Part shown: positions 7,443-16,072 of the stretch, in pieces
Numbering within the stretch: position 1 is the first letter of the stretch
Layout: every line of letters starts with the position of its first letter
Assembly: GCA_025352105.1 (NCBI GenBank)
Contig: JANXUB010000083.1
Span: forward strand, 1 to 33,159
Length of the DNA: 33,159 nucleotides
Reading direction: 5' to 3'
DNA from: Burkholderiales bacterium
GTDB taxonomy: Bacteria; Pseudomonadota; Gammaproteobacteria; Burkholderiales; Casimicrobiaceae
The notes under the pieces: generated by a model
Told to the model about the DNA's origin: nothing
Seen by the model: only the letters and a program-made list of their open reading frames with translations
Database searches by the model: none
Program-made: the position numbers and the translations under genes

Positions 7443-10400
7443 CTATTGCAACGTAGAAATAGGCACCAACAACGCATCCACATCCGCCACCGTCAAACCC
7501 GTCAACGCATTCCCCTCGCCCTCAAGCAATGCCGAAGCCAGCTCGCGCTTCCTCGCCAGCATGTCCAGCATCCGCTCTTCCAGCGTTCCTTTCGCGACGA
7601 GCTTGGTCACGATGACGGGTTTGTCTTGCCCCATGCGGTGGGCGCGTGCGGTGGCTTGCGCCTCGACGGCGGGATTCCACCACGGGTCGTAGTGGATGAT
7701 CGTGTCGGCGGCGGTGAGGTTGAGGCCGACGCCACCGGCTTTGAGGCTTAGCAAAAACACGCGGGTTTTTCCGGCCTGAAAATCGGCGATCGGGGTGTCG
7801 CGATCTGTGGTGTCGCCGGTTAACAGCGAGAAGGCGATACCCTGCGCGTTCAGCATTTCGGCGATGAGCGCGAGCATGCTGGTGAACTGCGAGAAGATGA
7901 GCATGCTGCGGCCTTCTTCGAGCAGCTCGGGGACGTGGGTGCTGAGCCATTCAAGCTTGGCGGAACCTGCGGTGGCGATGTGTTTTTTTGCACCCGGAAG
8001 CTTGACCAGCCGTGGGTCGCAGCAGACTTGCCGCAGTTTTAAGAGCGCATCAAGGATGTGAATCGTGCTGTTCTTCAAGCCCTTTTTGTCGATGACTTTG
8101 CGGATATCTTCATGAATGGCAGTGCGCAGCGATTCGTACATGTCGGCCTGTGCGGTTTCCAACTCGATCCAGCGGGTGTACTCGGTTTTTGGCGGCAGCT
8201 CGGTCAGCACCTGATCGCGACCGCGACGCAGGATGAAGGCGCGGATGCGAGCCTTTAATTTCTTCATCTGCTCGCTATCGGCGCGCTGTTCAATCGGGTG
8301 ACGGAAGATGCGATTGAAGCCTTCAAGATCGCCGAGCAAGCCGGGAATCAGCACGTTGTAGATTGCCCACAATTCACCAAGATGGTTCTCCATTGGCGTG
8401 CCAGTGAGCGCAATGCGCTGATGCGCTTTGAGCGCTTGTGCAGACTGGTAGGTTTTGGCCTTTGCATTTTTTAAGGTTTGCGCTTCGTCAAAAACAACAA
8501 CGTCCCATTCGATGTCGGCGAGCATTTTTTCGTCGCGCTGTAACAACGGGTAGCTCGTTAGAACGATGTCGGCGCCGACGAATGCTTTGGCGTTTGAACT
8601 GCGCTCTGCGCCGTGATGGCGATGGATTTTTAGCGTCGGCGCGAAGCGCTCGGCTTCGCGCTGCCAGTTGCTGAGAACGGATGTGGGTGCAATGATCAGA
8701 TTGGGTTTGCGCGTGACGGGCACGCCAGCGGGCACGTCGACGGACTCGCTGCGAGCGGGCAGGGGCAGGCTTCGCAACCGATGCAAGTGCGCCAGCGTCT
8801 GCACGGTTTTACCGAGACCCATGTCGTCGGCGAGAACGCCACCCATGCCCAGCTCATGCAAATGCGTGAGCCACGCGAGGCCGTGATTTTGATAGGGCCG
8901 CAGCGTTGCGCTAAACCCGTTGGCAACGGTAACGGGAAGCAGTTCCGAACCGCTGCGCAACCGCTCCCGCATCGATAACCACGCCGGGTGATCGCGACCG
9001 AAATATTGAACAGTGTCATTCGGCAAATCGGGCATGAGCGCCGCTTGCAGCATGCTGATTTCGCCGACGCTACCGCCCTGAAACCATTCAAACACGGGCG
9101 TCAAAATCGCAGCGACACGATCCCCCGGGATGCGAACCACCTGCGACGTTTTCACGCGATCCGGCACTGGCACAGAGAGCAGCACATACTCGACCGTTGG
9201 CAACGCCTTGAGCCATTGCTCAGGATCACTTTGTGCTGCGATCAGCTTGGCCAGCGCCGGGGCCATATCGACGCGTTTGCCATCGACGTCAACGCCCAAC
9301 GACAAGCGGAACCAGCCGTTTTCGTTGCCGGGAGAAAGTTCCAGCGACGGTTCGGGAATGTCCTCCATCGAGATTGGAAAGCCCGCTTCAATTTCGATGG
9401 CGAAGCCCGCCATTTGCGCATCCGCCAGCACTGCCGGGCCACGACCTGACCAGTCATGATCGGGTAAGCCCCACAGCGATTCGCGCAGCGCCTTGATGTC
9501 CTTCGCATAGGCAAGCGACGGCTCGATGCGATCCGCGAGGTAGAGCAGGCGCGGCATGCGCATTTCCCAACGCGATTCGACGCGCACATTGCGCAGCCGT
9601 TGGCTCAACACTTCGCGCCCCACGCGCTCCTGCTCGACCGCGTGTTCGAGACCGTTACGCTGATACGGTAAGAGCTTGCCGTCCGGGTAGCGGAACAGCA
9701 GTTGCACAGCGGGGAACACGCGGCTTTGTAAGCTTGAATTACGCCCCCAGCCCACCGATACGTCGAACTCAACGAGGGCGAAACGCAATACGGGTGAAGG
9801 CACGGGAAGCGGCGCTTCAACATCACTCACCGTCGGGCAACGTGGAATCGCATGGAAGTCCGGCAACTCGCGCAGCGCATCGGCCACGAACGCCCATGCG
9901 CTGCTGTCGTCGGCTTTGAGTGGCGGCAGCGCGACCAAGCGGGCAAGCGTCGTTGCGCTGACCTTCGTTTGTAGCGGACGCAACACATTGTGCTGCGTGT
10001 CGATCACCAGCGGCGGGTCTAGCGCAATGATCGGTAGTGTTGATTCGGGATCACGTGTGAGCGTTTTTGCACGCAACGCGATGCGTGCACCGAGCGGCGT
10101 TTCAATGTCGTCCCAGGCCAGCGTCATCGGCTCGGCATCCGCCTGCTTCAACGCTTCGGTCAGTGTCGGCACTTCGGCAGATTTAAGCGCCTTGGTTCGC
10201 GCTTCGGTGTCGGTGAAGCCCGGCGGTGCAATCCACAAGCGCTCTGTTTCAAGCGCCATTTTCAGGAGTTGTGTTCCGATCACACCGTTCAGTTGCAGAA
10301 TCGGGCGTGACGACTGCAAGCCAATCGTCGCTGCCAACATGCGCAAAATCGGCTCGTCTTCCGGCGCAACATAACTCGGCGTCGCGTGGTTGTGATTAAT

Positions 10401-11057
10401 CCAGCTTAAGGACGCCGCCTGCACGTTGAGTTTGGTCTCGCCGCCCTTCATTTTGCGTGCTTTGGCGATGGTAATTTCGCCGCGTTCGGTGAGCAGATAG
10501 GCGACAAAATCGGCGGCAGGTTTGGCGTCTGCGGACGCGCCCTTTTCTCCGGGCACGGGTTGGTCAAAACCAGCGCGCAGCCAGAGCGATAAATCAGGTG
10601 AAAGACCCGTGCGCAGGGTGGTCGAGGCTGGACCGTCTTGCACGACGGCGGGTGGCGAGTAGGACGACGCACCCTCGCCAATTTCGTCTGCCTGCTCGCC
10701 AGTTAGGGTGCCGCTCCTCTGCGGCTGCATGGTCGTCCACAGGTAGGCGAGGCCCGCGCCGTGCTTGCAATTGAAGTGAACGGGGCAGGTGCATTCGGCA
10801 GCAAAAATGTCGATGCCGAATTCAAAGAATTCCATTTCGACCGTGGTCGTGTACGGCTCACTTTCTGTGCCTTTGACCGTGGCGACCAGATGCCACACGC
10901 GCTCCTCGTCCATCTGCGCGGACGTGATTTGGATTCGCTTGTCGGTGACGTAGCTGATGCCGTTGCGAAACCCCTGCTCGCCGAATTCCTTTTCGATATC
11001 GATGCGGGCGGATTGCAGATCAAGGGCTTCGCGCTTGGCGCGGGAGGGGGTGGTCAT
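7443..11057 (-). CDS. SNF2-family DEAD/DEAH-type helicase with SWIM zinc finger
   Basis: A 1204-residue Swi2/Snf2 ATPase, a dsDNA translocase of the bacterial HepA-like type that may remodel protein-DNA complexes. Near the N terminus CTCPVHFNCKHGAGLAYLW (about residues 93-111) is a SWIM zinc finger (CxCx..CxH). A long middle region of about 550 residues is characteristic of the SWIM-SNF2 group but has no motif I recognise. The ATPase core includes ADDMGLGKTVQTLAHL (Walker A, about 745), VVFDEAQTLKN (motif II, about 856; DEAQ instead of DEAH), ALTGTPMENHLGELWAIYN (motif III region), and motifs V-VI in LSLKAGGVGLNLTAADTIIH and ATARAHRMGQ (about 1135). The ATG at 11057 is the first in frame. It lies downstream of polA on the same strand with a repeat-filled gap of about 178 bp. 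No nuclease partner is encoded beside it. Confidence 0.93.
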   Translation of the reverse strand: MTTPSRAKREALDLQSARIDIEKEFGEQGFRNGISYVTDKRIQITSAQMDEERVWHLVATVKGTESEPYTTTVEMEFFEFGIDIFAAECTCPVHFNCKHGAGLAYLWTTMQPQRSGTLTGEQADEIGEGASSYSPPAVVQDGPASTTLRTGLSPDLSLWLRAGFDQPVPGEKGASADAKPAADFVAYLLTERGEITIAKARKMKGGETKLNVQAASLSWINHNHATPSYVAPEDEPILRMLAATIGLQSSRPILQLNGVIGTQLLKMALETERLWIAPPGFTDTEARTKALKSAEVPTLTEALKQADAEPMTLAWDDIETPLGARIALRAKTLTRDPESTLPIIALDPPLVIDTQHNVLRPLQTKVSATTLARLVALPPLKADDSSAWAFVADALRELPDFHAIPRCPTVSDVEAPLPVPSPVLRFALVEFDVSVGWGRNSSLQSRVFPAVQLLFRYPDGKLLPYQRNGLEHAVEQERVGREVLSQRLRNVRVESRWEMRMPRLLYLADRIEPSLAYAKDIKALRESLWGLPDHDWSGRGPAVLADAQMAGFAIEIEAGFPISMEDIPEPSLELSPGNENGWFRLSLGVDVDGKRVDMAPALAKLIAAQSDPEQWLKALPTVEYVLLSVPVPDRVKTSQVVRIPGDRVAAILTPVFEWFQGGSVGEISMLQAALMPDLPNDTVQYFGRDHPAWLSMRERLRSGSELLPVTVANGFSATLRPYQNHGLAWLTHLHELGMGGVLADDMGLGKTVQTLAHLHRLRSLPLPARSESVDVPAGVPVTRKPNLIIAPTSVLSNWQREAERFAPTLKIHRHHGAERSSNAKAFVGADIVLTSYPLLQRDEKMLADIEWDVVVFDEAQTLKNAKAKTYQSAQALKAHQRIALTGTPMENHLGELWAIYNVLIPGLLGDLEGFNRIFRHPIEQRADSEQMKKLKARIRAFILRRGRDQVLTELPPKTEYTRWIELETAQADMYESLRTAIHEDIRKVIDKKGLKNSTIHILDALLKLRQVCCDPRLVKLPGAKKHIATAGSAKLEWLSTHVPELLEEGRSMLIFSQFTSMLALIAEMLNAQGIAFSLLTGDTTDRDTPIADFQAGKTRVFLLSLKAGGVGLNLTAADTIIHYDPWWNPAVEAQATARAHRMGQDKPVIVTKLVAKGTLEERMLDMLARKRELASALLEGEGNALTGLTVADVDALLVPISTLQ

Positions 11058-11101
11058 GCGTTACTTATTTACCGAGTTCGTGTCGATGCGCTGGGTGTTG
11101 T

Positions 11102-11226
11102 CCCCTCTCCCCCTGAGGGAGAGGGTAAGGGAGAGGGGGACGGTGGATTGAACATGCACGGTAGTCAATCCTGCGACCATCCCCCTCTCCCCAGCCCTCC
11201 CCCACCAAGGGGGAGGGGGCAGAACC
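11102..11226. repeat. Paired CTCTCCC/GGGAGAG palindromic repeat between polA and the SNF2 gene
   Basis: Two inverted half-units: CCCCTCTCCCCCTGAGGGAG with its continuation (11102-11140) and CCCCCTCTCCCCAGCCCTCC with its continuation (11181-11219), about 40 nt apart and followed by AGAACCGAAC. The same architecture, including GGTGGAT after the first unit and (A)GCCGAACC or GAACC after the second, is found inside polA at 13055-13182. Each half-unit can form a GC-rich hairpin. It occupies most of the polA-SNF2 intergenic gap. Confidence 0.8.
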
Positions 11227-11235
11227 GAACTCCAT

Positions 11236-14034
11236 CTAATGCGCCTCATCCCAATTCGCACCAACCCCGACGTCTGCCACCAGCGGAACACGCAAGGTCG
11301 CAACGGAAGTCATTTTTTCCGCGAGCTCAACTTTCACCTGCGCCAATTCATCCTCCGGAACTTCCAGCACCAATTCGTCATGCACCTGCATGATGAGTTT
11401 GGAGCGCAGGCCTGAGGTTGCAAGCCATTTGTCCACGGCGATCATCGCCAGTTTGATGAGGTCAGCTGCTGTGCCTTGCATCGGCGCGTTGATCGCGGCG
11501 CGCTCGGCTCCGGCACGTCGTGGGCCATTGCCGCCGTTGATGTCCGTGAGGGTCAAACGACGACCGAACACGGTCTCAACGTAACCATTTGCACGCGCCG
11601 ATTCACGCGTTGCCTGCATGTACTCCGCCACGCCAGGATAACGAGCGAAATACTTGTCGATGAACTCCTGCGCGGCGTTGCGCTCGATGCCGAGCTGCGA
11701 CGCCAAGCCGAACGCGCCCATGCCGTAGATCAAGCCGAAGTTCACAGCCTTGGTGTAGCGGCGCTGCTCGCTCGTGATCTCTTCAATCGGGAGACTGAAG
11801 ATGTCGGCGGCTGTGGCCTTATGAATATCGAGGCCCTTCGCGAATGCGTCCAGCAGCGACGGGTCCTGCGAGATGTGCGCCATGATGCGCAATTCGATTT
11901 GCGAATAATCCGCAGAAACAATTTTGCTTCCTGAAGGTGCAATGAACGCCTTACGGATTTCGCGTCCTTGCGGCGTACGGACAGGAATGTTTTGCAGATT
12001 GGGATCGTTGCTCGACAGGCGTCCCGTGATCGCGGTGGCTTGCCCGTAATTGGTGTGCACGCGGCCCGTGTTGGGGTTCACCATCTTCGGCAATTTGTCG
12101 GTGTAGGTGCTCTTGAGCTTCGACAGCGAACGATGTTCGAGCAAGAGTTTCGGCAGCGGAAAATCTTCCGCGAGTTCGCTCAAAACTTCTTCGTCGGTTG
12201 ACGGTTGACCCGTTGCGGTTTTGCGCTTGACGGGCATGCCTAGCTTGGTGAAAAGAATTTCGCCAAGCTGTTTAGGAGAGCCAAGATTGAACGGTTGGCC
12301 TGCGAGCTCGTAAGCCTTACGCTCCAACTCGTTGACCTGCAAGCCGAGTTCATGCGACTGCTTTTGCAAGAGCGCGCCGTCAACGAGCACGCCGTTCCTC
12401 TCGATGCGCACGAGCACTTCGCGCGTCGGTAACTCGATGGATTCGTAGATGTATTTGAGCTTGTCATCCTGCGCGACTTGCGGCCAGATTGCGTGGTGCA
12501 ATCGCAGCGTGACGTCAGAGTCCTCTGCGCTGTACTCGCTAGCGGCTTCAATGCTGACTTCATCGAAGCCGATTTGCTTGGCACCCTTGCCCGCAACGTC
12601 CTCAAACTTGATGGTTTTCTCGTCAAGGAAGCGCATCGCCATCGAATCCATGTCGTGCGGCTTGTGACTTTCCAGCACGTAGTCTGCGAGCAGCGTGTCG
12701 TGCGCGATGCCCCGCACTTGAATGCCAGCGTTGAGCAGAACGTGCTCGTCGTATTTAGCGTTTTGCGCAAGCTTCAATTTGCTCGCGTCTTCAAACCAGG
12801 GTTTGAGTTTGGCAAGCGTCGCGTCAAACGGCAATTGCTCCGGGACGCCGGGGTAGCGATGCGCAAGCGGAATGTAGACCGCCTCGAACGGCGTCCATGC
12901 GAACGAGAGGCCAACGATTTTGGCCAGCATCGGTTCGAGCGAGGTGGTCTCGGTGTCGAAACAGGTTAGCTCGGAGGCGTTGAGAGCGGTGATTAGTTCG
13001 TCGAGATCGGAATCGGCGAGGATGGTTTTGTATTTACGGGGTTTCTTCTCGTAGCCCCTCTCCCCCTGTGGGAGAGGAGTTGGGGAGAGGGGGTTGGTGG
13101 ATGTTCTAGGCGAGCTGGTTTTATCGCCACCGTCACCCTCTCCCCCAACCCCTCCCCCCTCGAGGGGGAGGGGAGCCGAACCACGCACCTCATTCGCCAT
13201 CCCCTTGAACTCAAACCGCTCAAAATATCCGAGCAAGGCAGCATTGTCTGCGGGCAAGAAAACCAGCGAATCCGGCGCATACGACAACGTCAAATCGCAC
13301 TTCACCGTGATCAGTTGTTTCCCTTTCGGCAACCACCCAAGCGTATTGCGCAGGTTCTCGCCAACCACACCCGTGATCTTGTCGGCGTTCGCGACAATTG
13401 CGTCGAGCGTGCCGTGCTCGGTGAGCCATTTCACGGCTGTTTTTGGCCCCACCTTCGGCACGCCCGGAACGTTGTCGACGGTGTCGCCGATGAGCGTGAG
13501 GTAGTCCAAAATCTGATTCGGTTTGACACCAAACTTGGCAACGACGCCTGCTTCGTCGAGCAGTTCGTTCGACATCGTGTTCTTGAGCGTGATGTGCGGG
13601 CTCACGAGTTGTGCGAGGTCTTTGTCACCGGTGGAGACGACGCATTCGATATTGGCCGCTTCCGCCTGACGCGCCAGCGTTCCGATGACGTCGTCGGCTT
13701 CAACGCCGCTCTCAACAATCAGCGGCCAGCCCTGCGCCTTGATGATTTCGTAGAGCGGTGCGATTTGCGGGCGCATGTCGTCCGGCATCGGCGAACGGTT
13801 GGCTTTGTATTCGGGATACCAGTCGTCGCGGAACGTCTTGCCCGGTGCGTCGAAAATTACGCCGAAGTAATCCGGCTTTTCTTTGTCGACCAACAGCCGC
13901 AGCATCGAGAGCACGCCGCGAATCGCACCGGTCGGCTCGCCCGCCTTGGTGCGCAGATCCGGCAACGCGTGAAACGCGCGGTAGAGATATGATGAGCCGT
14001 CAACTAAAACGAGCTTTTTACGGGAATCAGACAT
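11236..14034 (-). CDS. polA: DNA polymerase I
   Basis: A full three-domain Pol I of 932 residues (E. coli 928), acting in Okazaki fragment maturation and excision repair. The 5'-nuclease domain (1 to about 284) starts KKLVLVDGSSYLYRAFHALP and contains GDKDLAQLV and LTLIGDTVDNVPGVPKVGPK. The 3'-5' exonuclease domain keeps its acidic residues: CFDTETTSLEP, NAKYDEHVLL and AEDSDVTLRLH, so proofreading should be active. Polymerase motifs are DYSQIELRIMAH (A), RRYTKAVNFGLIYGMGAFG (B) and MQVHDELVLEVPE (C). Residues about 285-327 are odd: a Gly/Pro-rich stretch (SAPLPLEGGGVGGEGDGG, then NPLSPTPLPQGERG) encoded by an inserted palindromic repeat, exactly in the linker between the first two domains. 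ATG 14034 is preferred; an in-frame GTG at 14055 is possible. The start overlaps the divergent LOG-family start by 2 bp. Confidence 0.97.
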   Translation of the reverse strand: MSDSRKKLVLVDGSSYLYRAFHALPDLRTKAGEPTGAIRGVLSMLRLLVDKEKPDYFGVIFDAPGKTFRDDWYPEYKANRSPMPDDMRPQIAPLYEIIKAQGWPLIVESGVEADDVIGTLARQAEAANIECVVSTGDKDLAQLVSPHITLKNTMSNELLDEAGVVAKFGVKPNQILDYLTLIGDTVDNVPGVPKVGPKTAVKWLTEHGTLDAIVANADKITGVVGENLRNTLGWLPKGKQLITVKCDLTLSYAPDSLVFLPADNAALLGYFERFEFKGMANEVRGSAPLPLEGGGVGGEGDGGDKTSSPRTSTNPLSPTPLPQGERGYEKKPRKYKTILADSDLDELITALNASELTCFDTETTSLEPMLAKIVGLSFAWTPFEAVYIPLAHRYPGVPEQLPFDATLAKLKPWFEDASKLKLAQNAKYDEHVLLNAGIQVRGIAHDTLLADYVLESHKPHDMDSMAMRFLDEKTIKFEDVAGKGAKQIGFDEVSIEAASEYSAEDSDVTLRLHHAIWPQVAQDDKLKYIYESIELPTREVLVRIERNGVLVDGALLQKQSHELGLQVNELERKAYELAGQPFNLGSPKQLGEILFTKLGMPVKRKTATGQPSTDEEVLSELAEDFPLPKLLLEHRSLSKLKSTYTDKLPKMVNPNTGRVHTNYGQATAITGRLSSNDPNLQNIPVRTPQGREIRKAFIAPSGSKIVSADYSQIELRIMAHISQDPSLLDAFAKGLDIHKATAADIFSLPIEEITSEQRRYTKAVNFGLIYGMGAFGLASQLGIERNAAQEFIDKYFARYPGVAEYMQATRESARANGYVETVFGRRLTLTDINGGNGPRRAGAERAAINAPMQGTAADLIKLAMIAVDKWLATSGLRSKLIMQVHDELVLEVPEDELAQVKVELAEKMTSVATLRVPLVADVGVGANWDEAH
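13055..13182. repeat. Paired palindromic repeat inserted in frame within polA
   Basis: Two inverted half-units, CCCCTCTCCCCCTGTGGGAG with its continuation (13055-13094) and CCCTCTCCCCCAACCCCTCC with its continuation (about 13136-13172), are separated by about 40 nt and followed by GAGCCGAACC. It has the same layout as the intergenic element at 11102-11226. It is read through in the polA frame without a stop, adding about 43 residues. This parallels the coding palindromic elements (RPEs) known from Rickettsia, though the sequence family here is the proteobacterial CTCTCCC/GGGAGAG type. Confidence 0.85.
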
Positions 14035-14776
14035 GGCGGCGAATTTTGAGAGCACTAAGGCAAAGATTGAGCAGCTGAAGAGCGCGGTGGGCGAGGCTGA
14101 CTTGACGCCGGGGCAGGAGGCGTGGCGTGCGTTGCAGATTATGTCGGAGTTCGTCTATGCAACCGAAAAGCTGCGGCCCGTTCAGCCCGCCGTTTCGATC
14201 TTTGGCTCGGCGCGCATCACGGCGGACAACCCTTGGTACGAGCGCTCCATCGCCATTGCGCGACTGCTGTCGGACTCAGGATTTAGCGTGATTTCCGGCG
14301 GTGGCCCGGGCATCATGCAGGCCGCGAACGAGGGCGCGTTTGCGGGTAAGAGCCTGTCCATCGGCCTCAACATCCAACTGCCGCATGAGCAGAGCGGCAA
14401 TGCGTTTCAGGACATGGGAATTTCGTTCAAATATTTTTTCAATCGCAAGCTCGCGTTTGTACGGACGTCAGCGGCGCTGATCTGCATGCCGGGTGGATTC
14501 GGTACGCTCGATGAATTGACCGAAGCGCTGACGCTGATTCAGACGGGGAAAGCGCGGCGCATTCCGATCATTCTGGTCGGCAGAGAGTTCTGGGGCGGGC
14601 TGCATGACTGGATGCGCTCGACATTGCTGCGCGACAAGTTGATCTCGCCAGGCGATATTGAGCTAATGCAGATCATGGAAGAACCGCAGGAAATCGTCGA
14701 TGCGATTTTTGATGCCTATGAGCGCATGGGTTTAAGGCCGACCAAGGAAGAGCGGCAGCAGATTTTGGGGATTTAG
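14033..14776 (+). CDS. LOG-family (TIGR00730-type) Rossmann-fold protein
   Basis: A 247-residue protein of the LOG (Lonely Guy) family, whose studied members are cytokinin-type nucleoside 5'-monophosphate phosphoribohydrolases or AMP/nucleotide N-glycosidases. The core motifs are seen as VSIFGSARITADNPWYE, SVISGGGPGIMQAANEGA and the signature MPGGFGTLDELTEALTLIQ, with FNRKLAFVRTS between. The N-terminal part, GQEAWRALQIMSEFVYATEK, is typical of the longer bacterial group, which supports the ATG at 14033. GGGAA at about 14021-14025 could serve as a weak ribosome binding site, placed within the start of polA. It is divergent from polA with overlapping start codons. The physiological substrate is not known from sequence. 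Confidence 0.9.
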   Translation: MAANFESTKAKIEQLKSAVGEADLTPGQEAWRALQIMSEFVYATEKLRPVQPAVSIFGSARITADNPWYERSIAIARLLSDSGFSVISGGGPGIMQAANEGAFAGKSLSIGLNIQLPHEQSGNAFQDMGISFKYFFNRKLAFVRTSAALICMPGGFGTLDELTEALTLIQTGKARRIPIILVGREFWGGLHDWMRSTLLRDKLISPGDIELMQIMEEPQEIVDAIFDAYERMGLRPTKEERQQILGI

Positions 14777-14794
14777 GTGAGATTGGTGGCTGAT

Positions 14795-14912
14795 CAGCTT
14801 TTTTCTCAAAGCGCGGCGGAGTACGGGCTGGATTGTTATTTTCTTGGAAAGTCGATTTCCAGGATTAATGCAGGTCTAGCTCAAGTGAAACGGACGTTGC
14901 AGCGTAAAGCTG
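14795..14912. repeat. Dyad-symmetric intergenic element, copy B (118 nt)
   Basis: Blocks: CAGCTTTT 14795-14802, GGGCT 14825-14829, AGTCGA 14850-14855, TAGCTCA 14877-14883 (one change from the family TAGCCCA), TAAAGCTG 14905-14912. All three nested pairs have the same centre, 14853.5. The core GGAAAGTCGATTTCC is an extended palindrome in this copy. It lies between the LOG-family stop and the next gene, ending 13 bp before that gene's GTG start, so it would be within its leader if transcribed. Confidence 0.8.
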
Positions 14913-14925
14913 TATCGGTCAGGCA

Positions 14926-15663
14926 GTGCTGAACGGCGATGTGGCGCTAGCGAAACGGCTGGCGCAAGAGACGGGCGAATTGCTTCATACGCTTCGCTTG
15001 ACGTCAGGCCTTGAAGGGCGCGCGCTGGGTGACGCAGGCGACAAAGAGGCGAACGTTTTTTTGTTGCGCGAACTCGCCATGCATCGCCCGGACGATGCGG
15101 TGCTTTCGGAAGAGTCGCATGATGACCGCTTGCGCCTGAATTCAACGCATCTGTGGATCATCGATCCGCTGGACGGCACGCGCGAATACCGAGAGCAACG
15201 TGGCGACTGGGCCGTTCACGTGGCGCTGGTTGATCAGGGCGTCGTCATTGCTGCGGCGGTGGCGCAGCCCTCTCGCGGCGAAGTTTTTTCATCGGTTACG
15301 AGACCAACGCCTGAGCTATCGAAGCGCGTCATCGTGATCAGTCGCTCGCGCCCGCCCGCCAAGGCGCAGGCCATTGCACAAGCGCTTGACGCAACGCTTG
15401 AGCCGATGGGCTCGGCGGGTGTGAAAGCGCTGGCGGTCGTGCGCGGCGAGGCGCTCGGCTATGTGCACGAAGGCGGACTCAACGAATGGGACGCCGCCGC
15501 GCCGATTGGCGTCGCGCTCGCGCATGGGTTGCATGTGTCCGACTTGCAGGGGCGAGCGATTGTGTTCAATCAGCACGACGTGGTGCTGCACGGGGGGCTG
15601 GTGCTGTGTCGCCACGAATGTGCGGCAGCGATTATTAGGATTACAAAAACCGGTTCTTTGTAG
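14926..15663 (+). CDS. Inositol monophosphatase/CysQ-family phosphatase
   Basis: A 245-residue member of the lithium-sensitive, Mg-dependent phosphatase superfamily. Metal-binding motifs are visible: the Glu of VLSEESHDD (about residues 65-73), the WIIDPLDGTREY motif (about 83-94), and the C-terminal LNEWDAAAPIGVALAHG (about 185-201), which carries the WD(A/x)A motif. Closest in style to 3'(2'),5'-bisphosphate nucleotidases (CysQ), which clear PAP in sulfur assimilation, but an inositol or sugar phosphatase cannot be excluded. The start is uncertain: GTG 14926 is the first in frame, GTG 14941 is an alternative, and neither has a clear Shine-Dalgarno sequence. The element just upstream may affect expression. 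The stop codon coincides with the first bases of a REP-like repeat. Confidence 0.85.
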   Translation: MLNGDVALAKRLAQETGELLHTLRLTSGLEGRALGDAGDKEANVFLLRELAMHRPDDAVLSEESHDDRLRLNSTHLWIIDPLDGTREYREQRGDWAVHVALVDQGVVIAAAVAQPSRGEVFSSVTRPTPELSKRVIVISRSRPPAKAQAIAQALDATLEPMGSAGVKALAVVRGEALGYVHEGGLNEWDAAAPIGVALAHGLHVSDLQGRAIVFNQHDVVLHGGLVLCRHECAAAIIRITKTGSL

Positions 15664-15722
15664 GAGGGGCTCTGCCCCGACCGTTTTACTGATCGCAGTG
15701 GGTCGCGGCGGAGCCGCTCCTA
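15661..15722. repeat. REP-like inverted repeat between convergent genes
   Basis: TAGGAGGGGCTCTGCCCCGA plus CC (15661-15682) pairs imperfectly with GGTCGCGGCGGAGCCGCTCC plus TA (15701-15722). The motif is of the GTAGGAGCGGCTNNAGCCGCGACC type, common as REP sequences in Pseudomonas and Xanthomonas. It fills the gap between two converging genes and includes the stop codon of the left one, so it may act as a bidirectional terminator or mRNA end barrier. Confidence 0.75.
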
Positions 15723-15732
15723 CATCTCGTCG

Positions 15733-16041
15733 CTAAATCCGCAACCGCTCCACTACACGGCCATGCTGCAAATGCTCCGAGATGATTTCGTCCACATCGG
15801 CTTCGGTTTCATAGTGATACCAGACCTCTTCCGGGTAGACGACAATGATTGGCCCTTCTTCACACCGATCAAGGCAGCCCGCGTTGTTAACGCGCACTTT
15901 GCCCTGACCTGACAAGCCCAGCGATTTGCACTTTTTCTTGGCGTAATCGCGCAGATCGCTGGCACAGCGCTCGCCGCACGAGGGCCGTCCGTCGTCGCGT
16001 TCGTTAGTGCAGAAAAAAACGTGATGTTTGTAGTAACTCAT
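15733..16041 (-). CDS. Thioredoxin-like [2Fe-2S] ferredoxin
   Basis: A 102-residue protein of the thioredoxin-fold (shethna-like, complex I 24 kDa subunit-like) ferredoxin family, an electron carrier in the cytoplasm. It begins with YYKHHVFFCTNERDDGRPSC, giving the first ligand region, and has the second pair of cysteines in VRVNNAGCLDRCEEGPIIVV, which is diagnostic for this family. The C-terminal part (YPEEVWYHYETEADVDEIIS and then EHLQHGRVVERLRI) also matches the family. It is divergent from the CoA-transferase gene with only about 31 bp between starts, so the two share a promoter region. The redox partner is unknown. Confidence 0.9.
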   Translation of the reverse strand: MSYYKHHVFFCTNERDDGRPSCGERCASDLRDYAKKKCKSLGLSGQGKVRVNNAGCLDRCEEGPIIVVYPEEVWYHYETEADVDEIISEHLQHGRVVERLRI

Positions 16042-16072
16042 AATTGCGCTGTTGCTTTCACTGTGCTCAATT

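Noticed and set aside
6095..13182. Clusters of CCCTCTCCC/GGGAGAGGG repeats considered as a CRISPR array.
   Set aside because: Units are palindromic, scattered and in both orientations, without regular spacers or cas genes.
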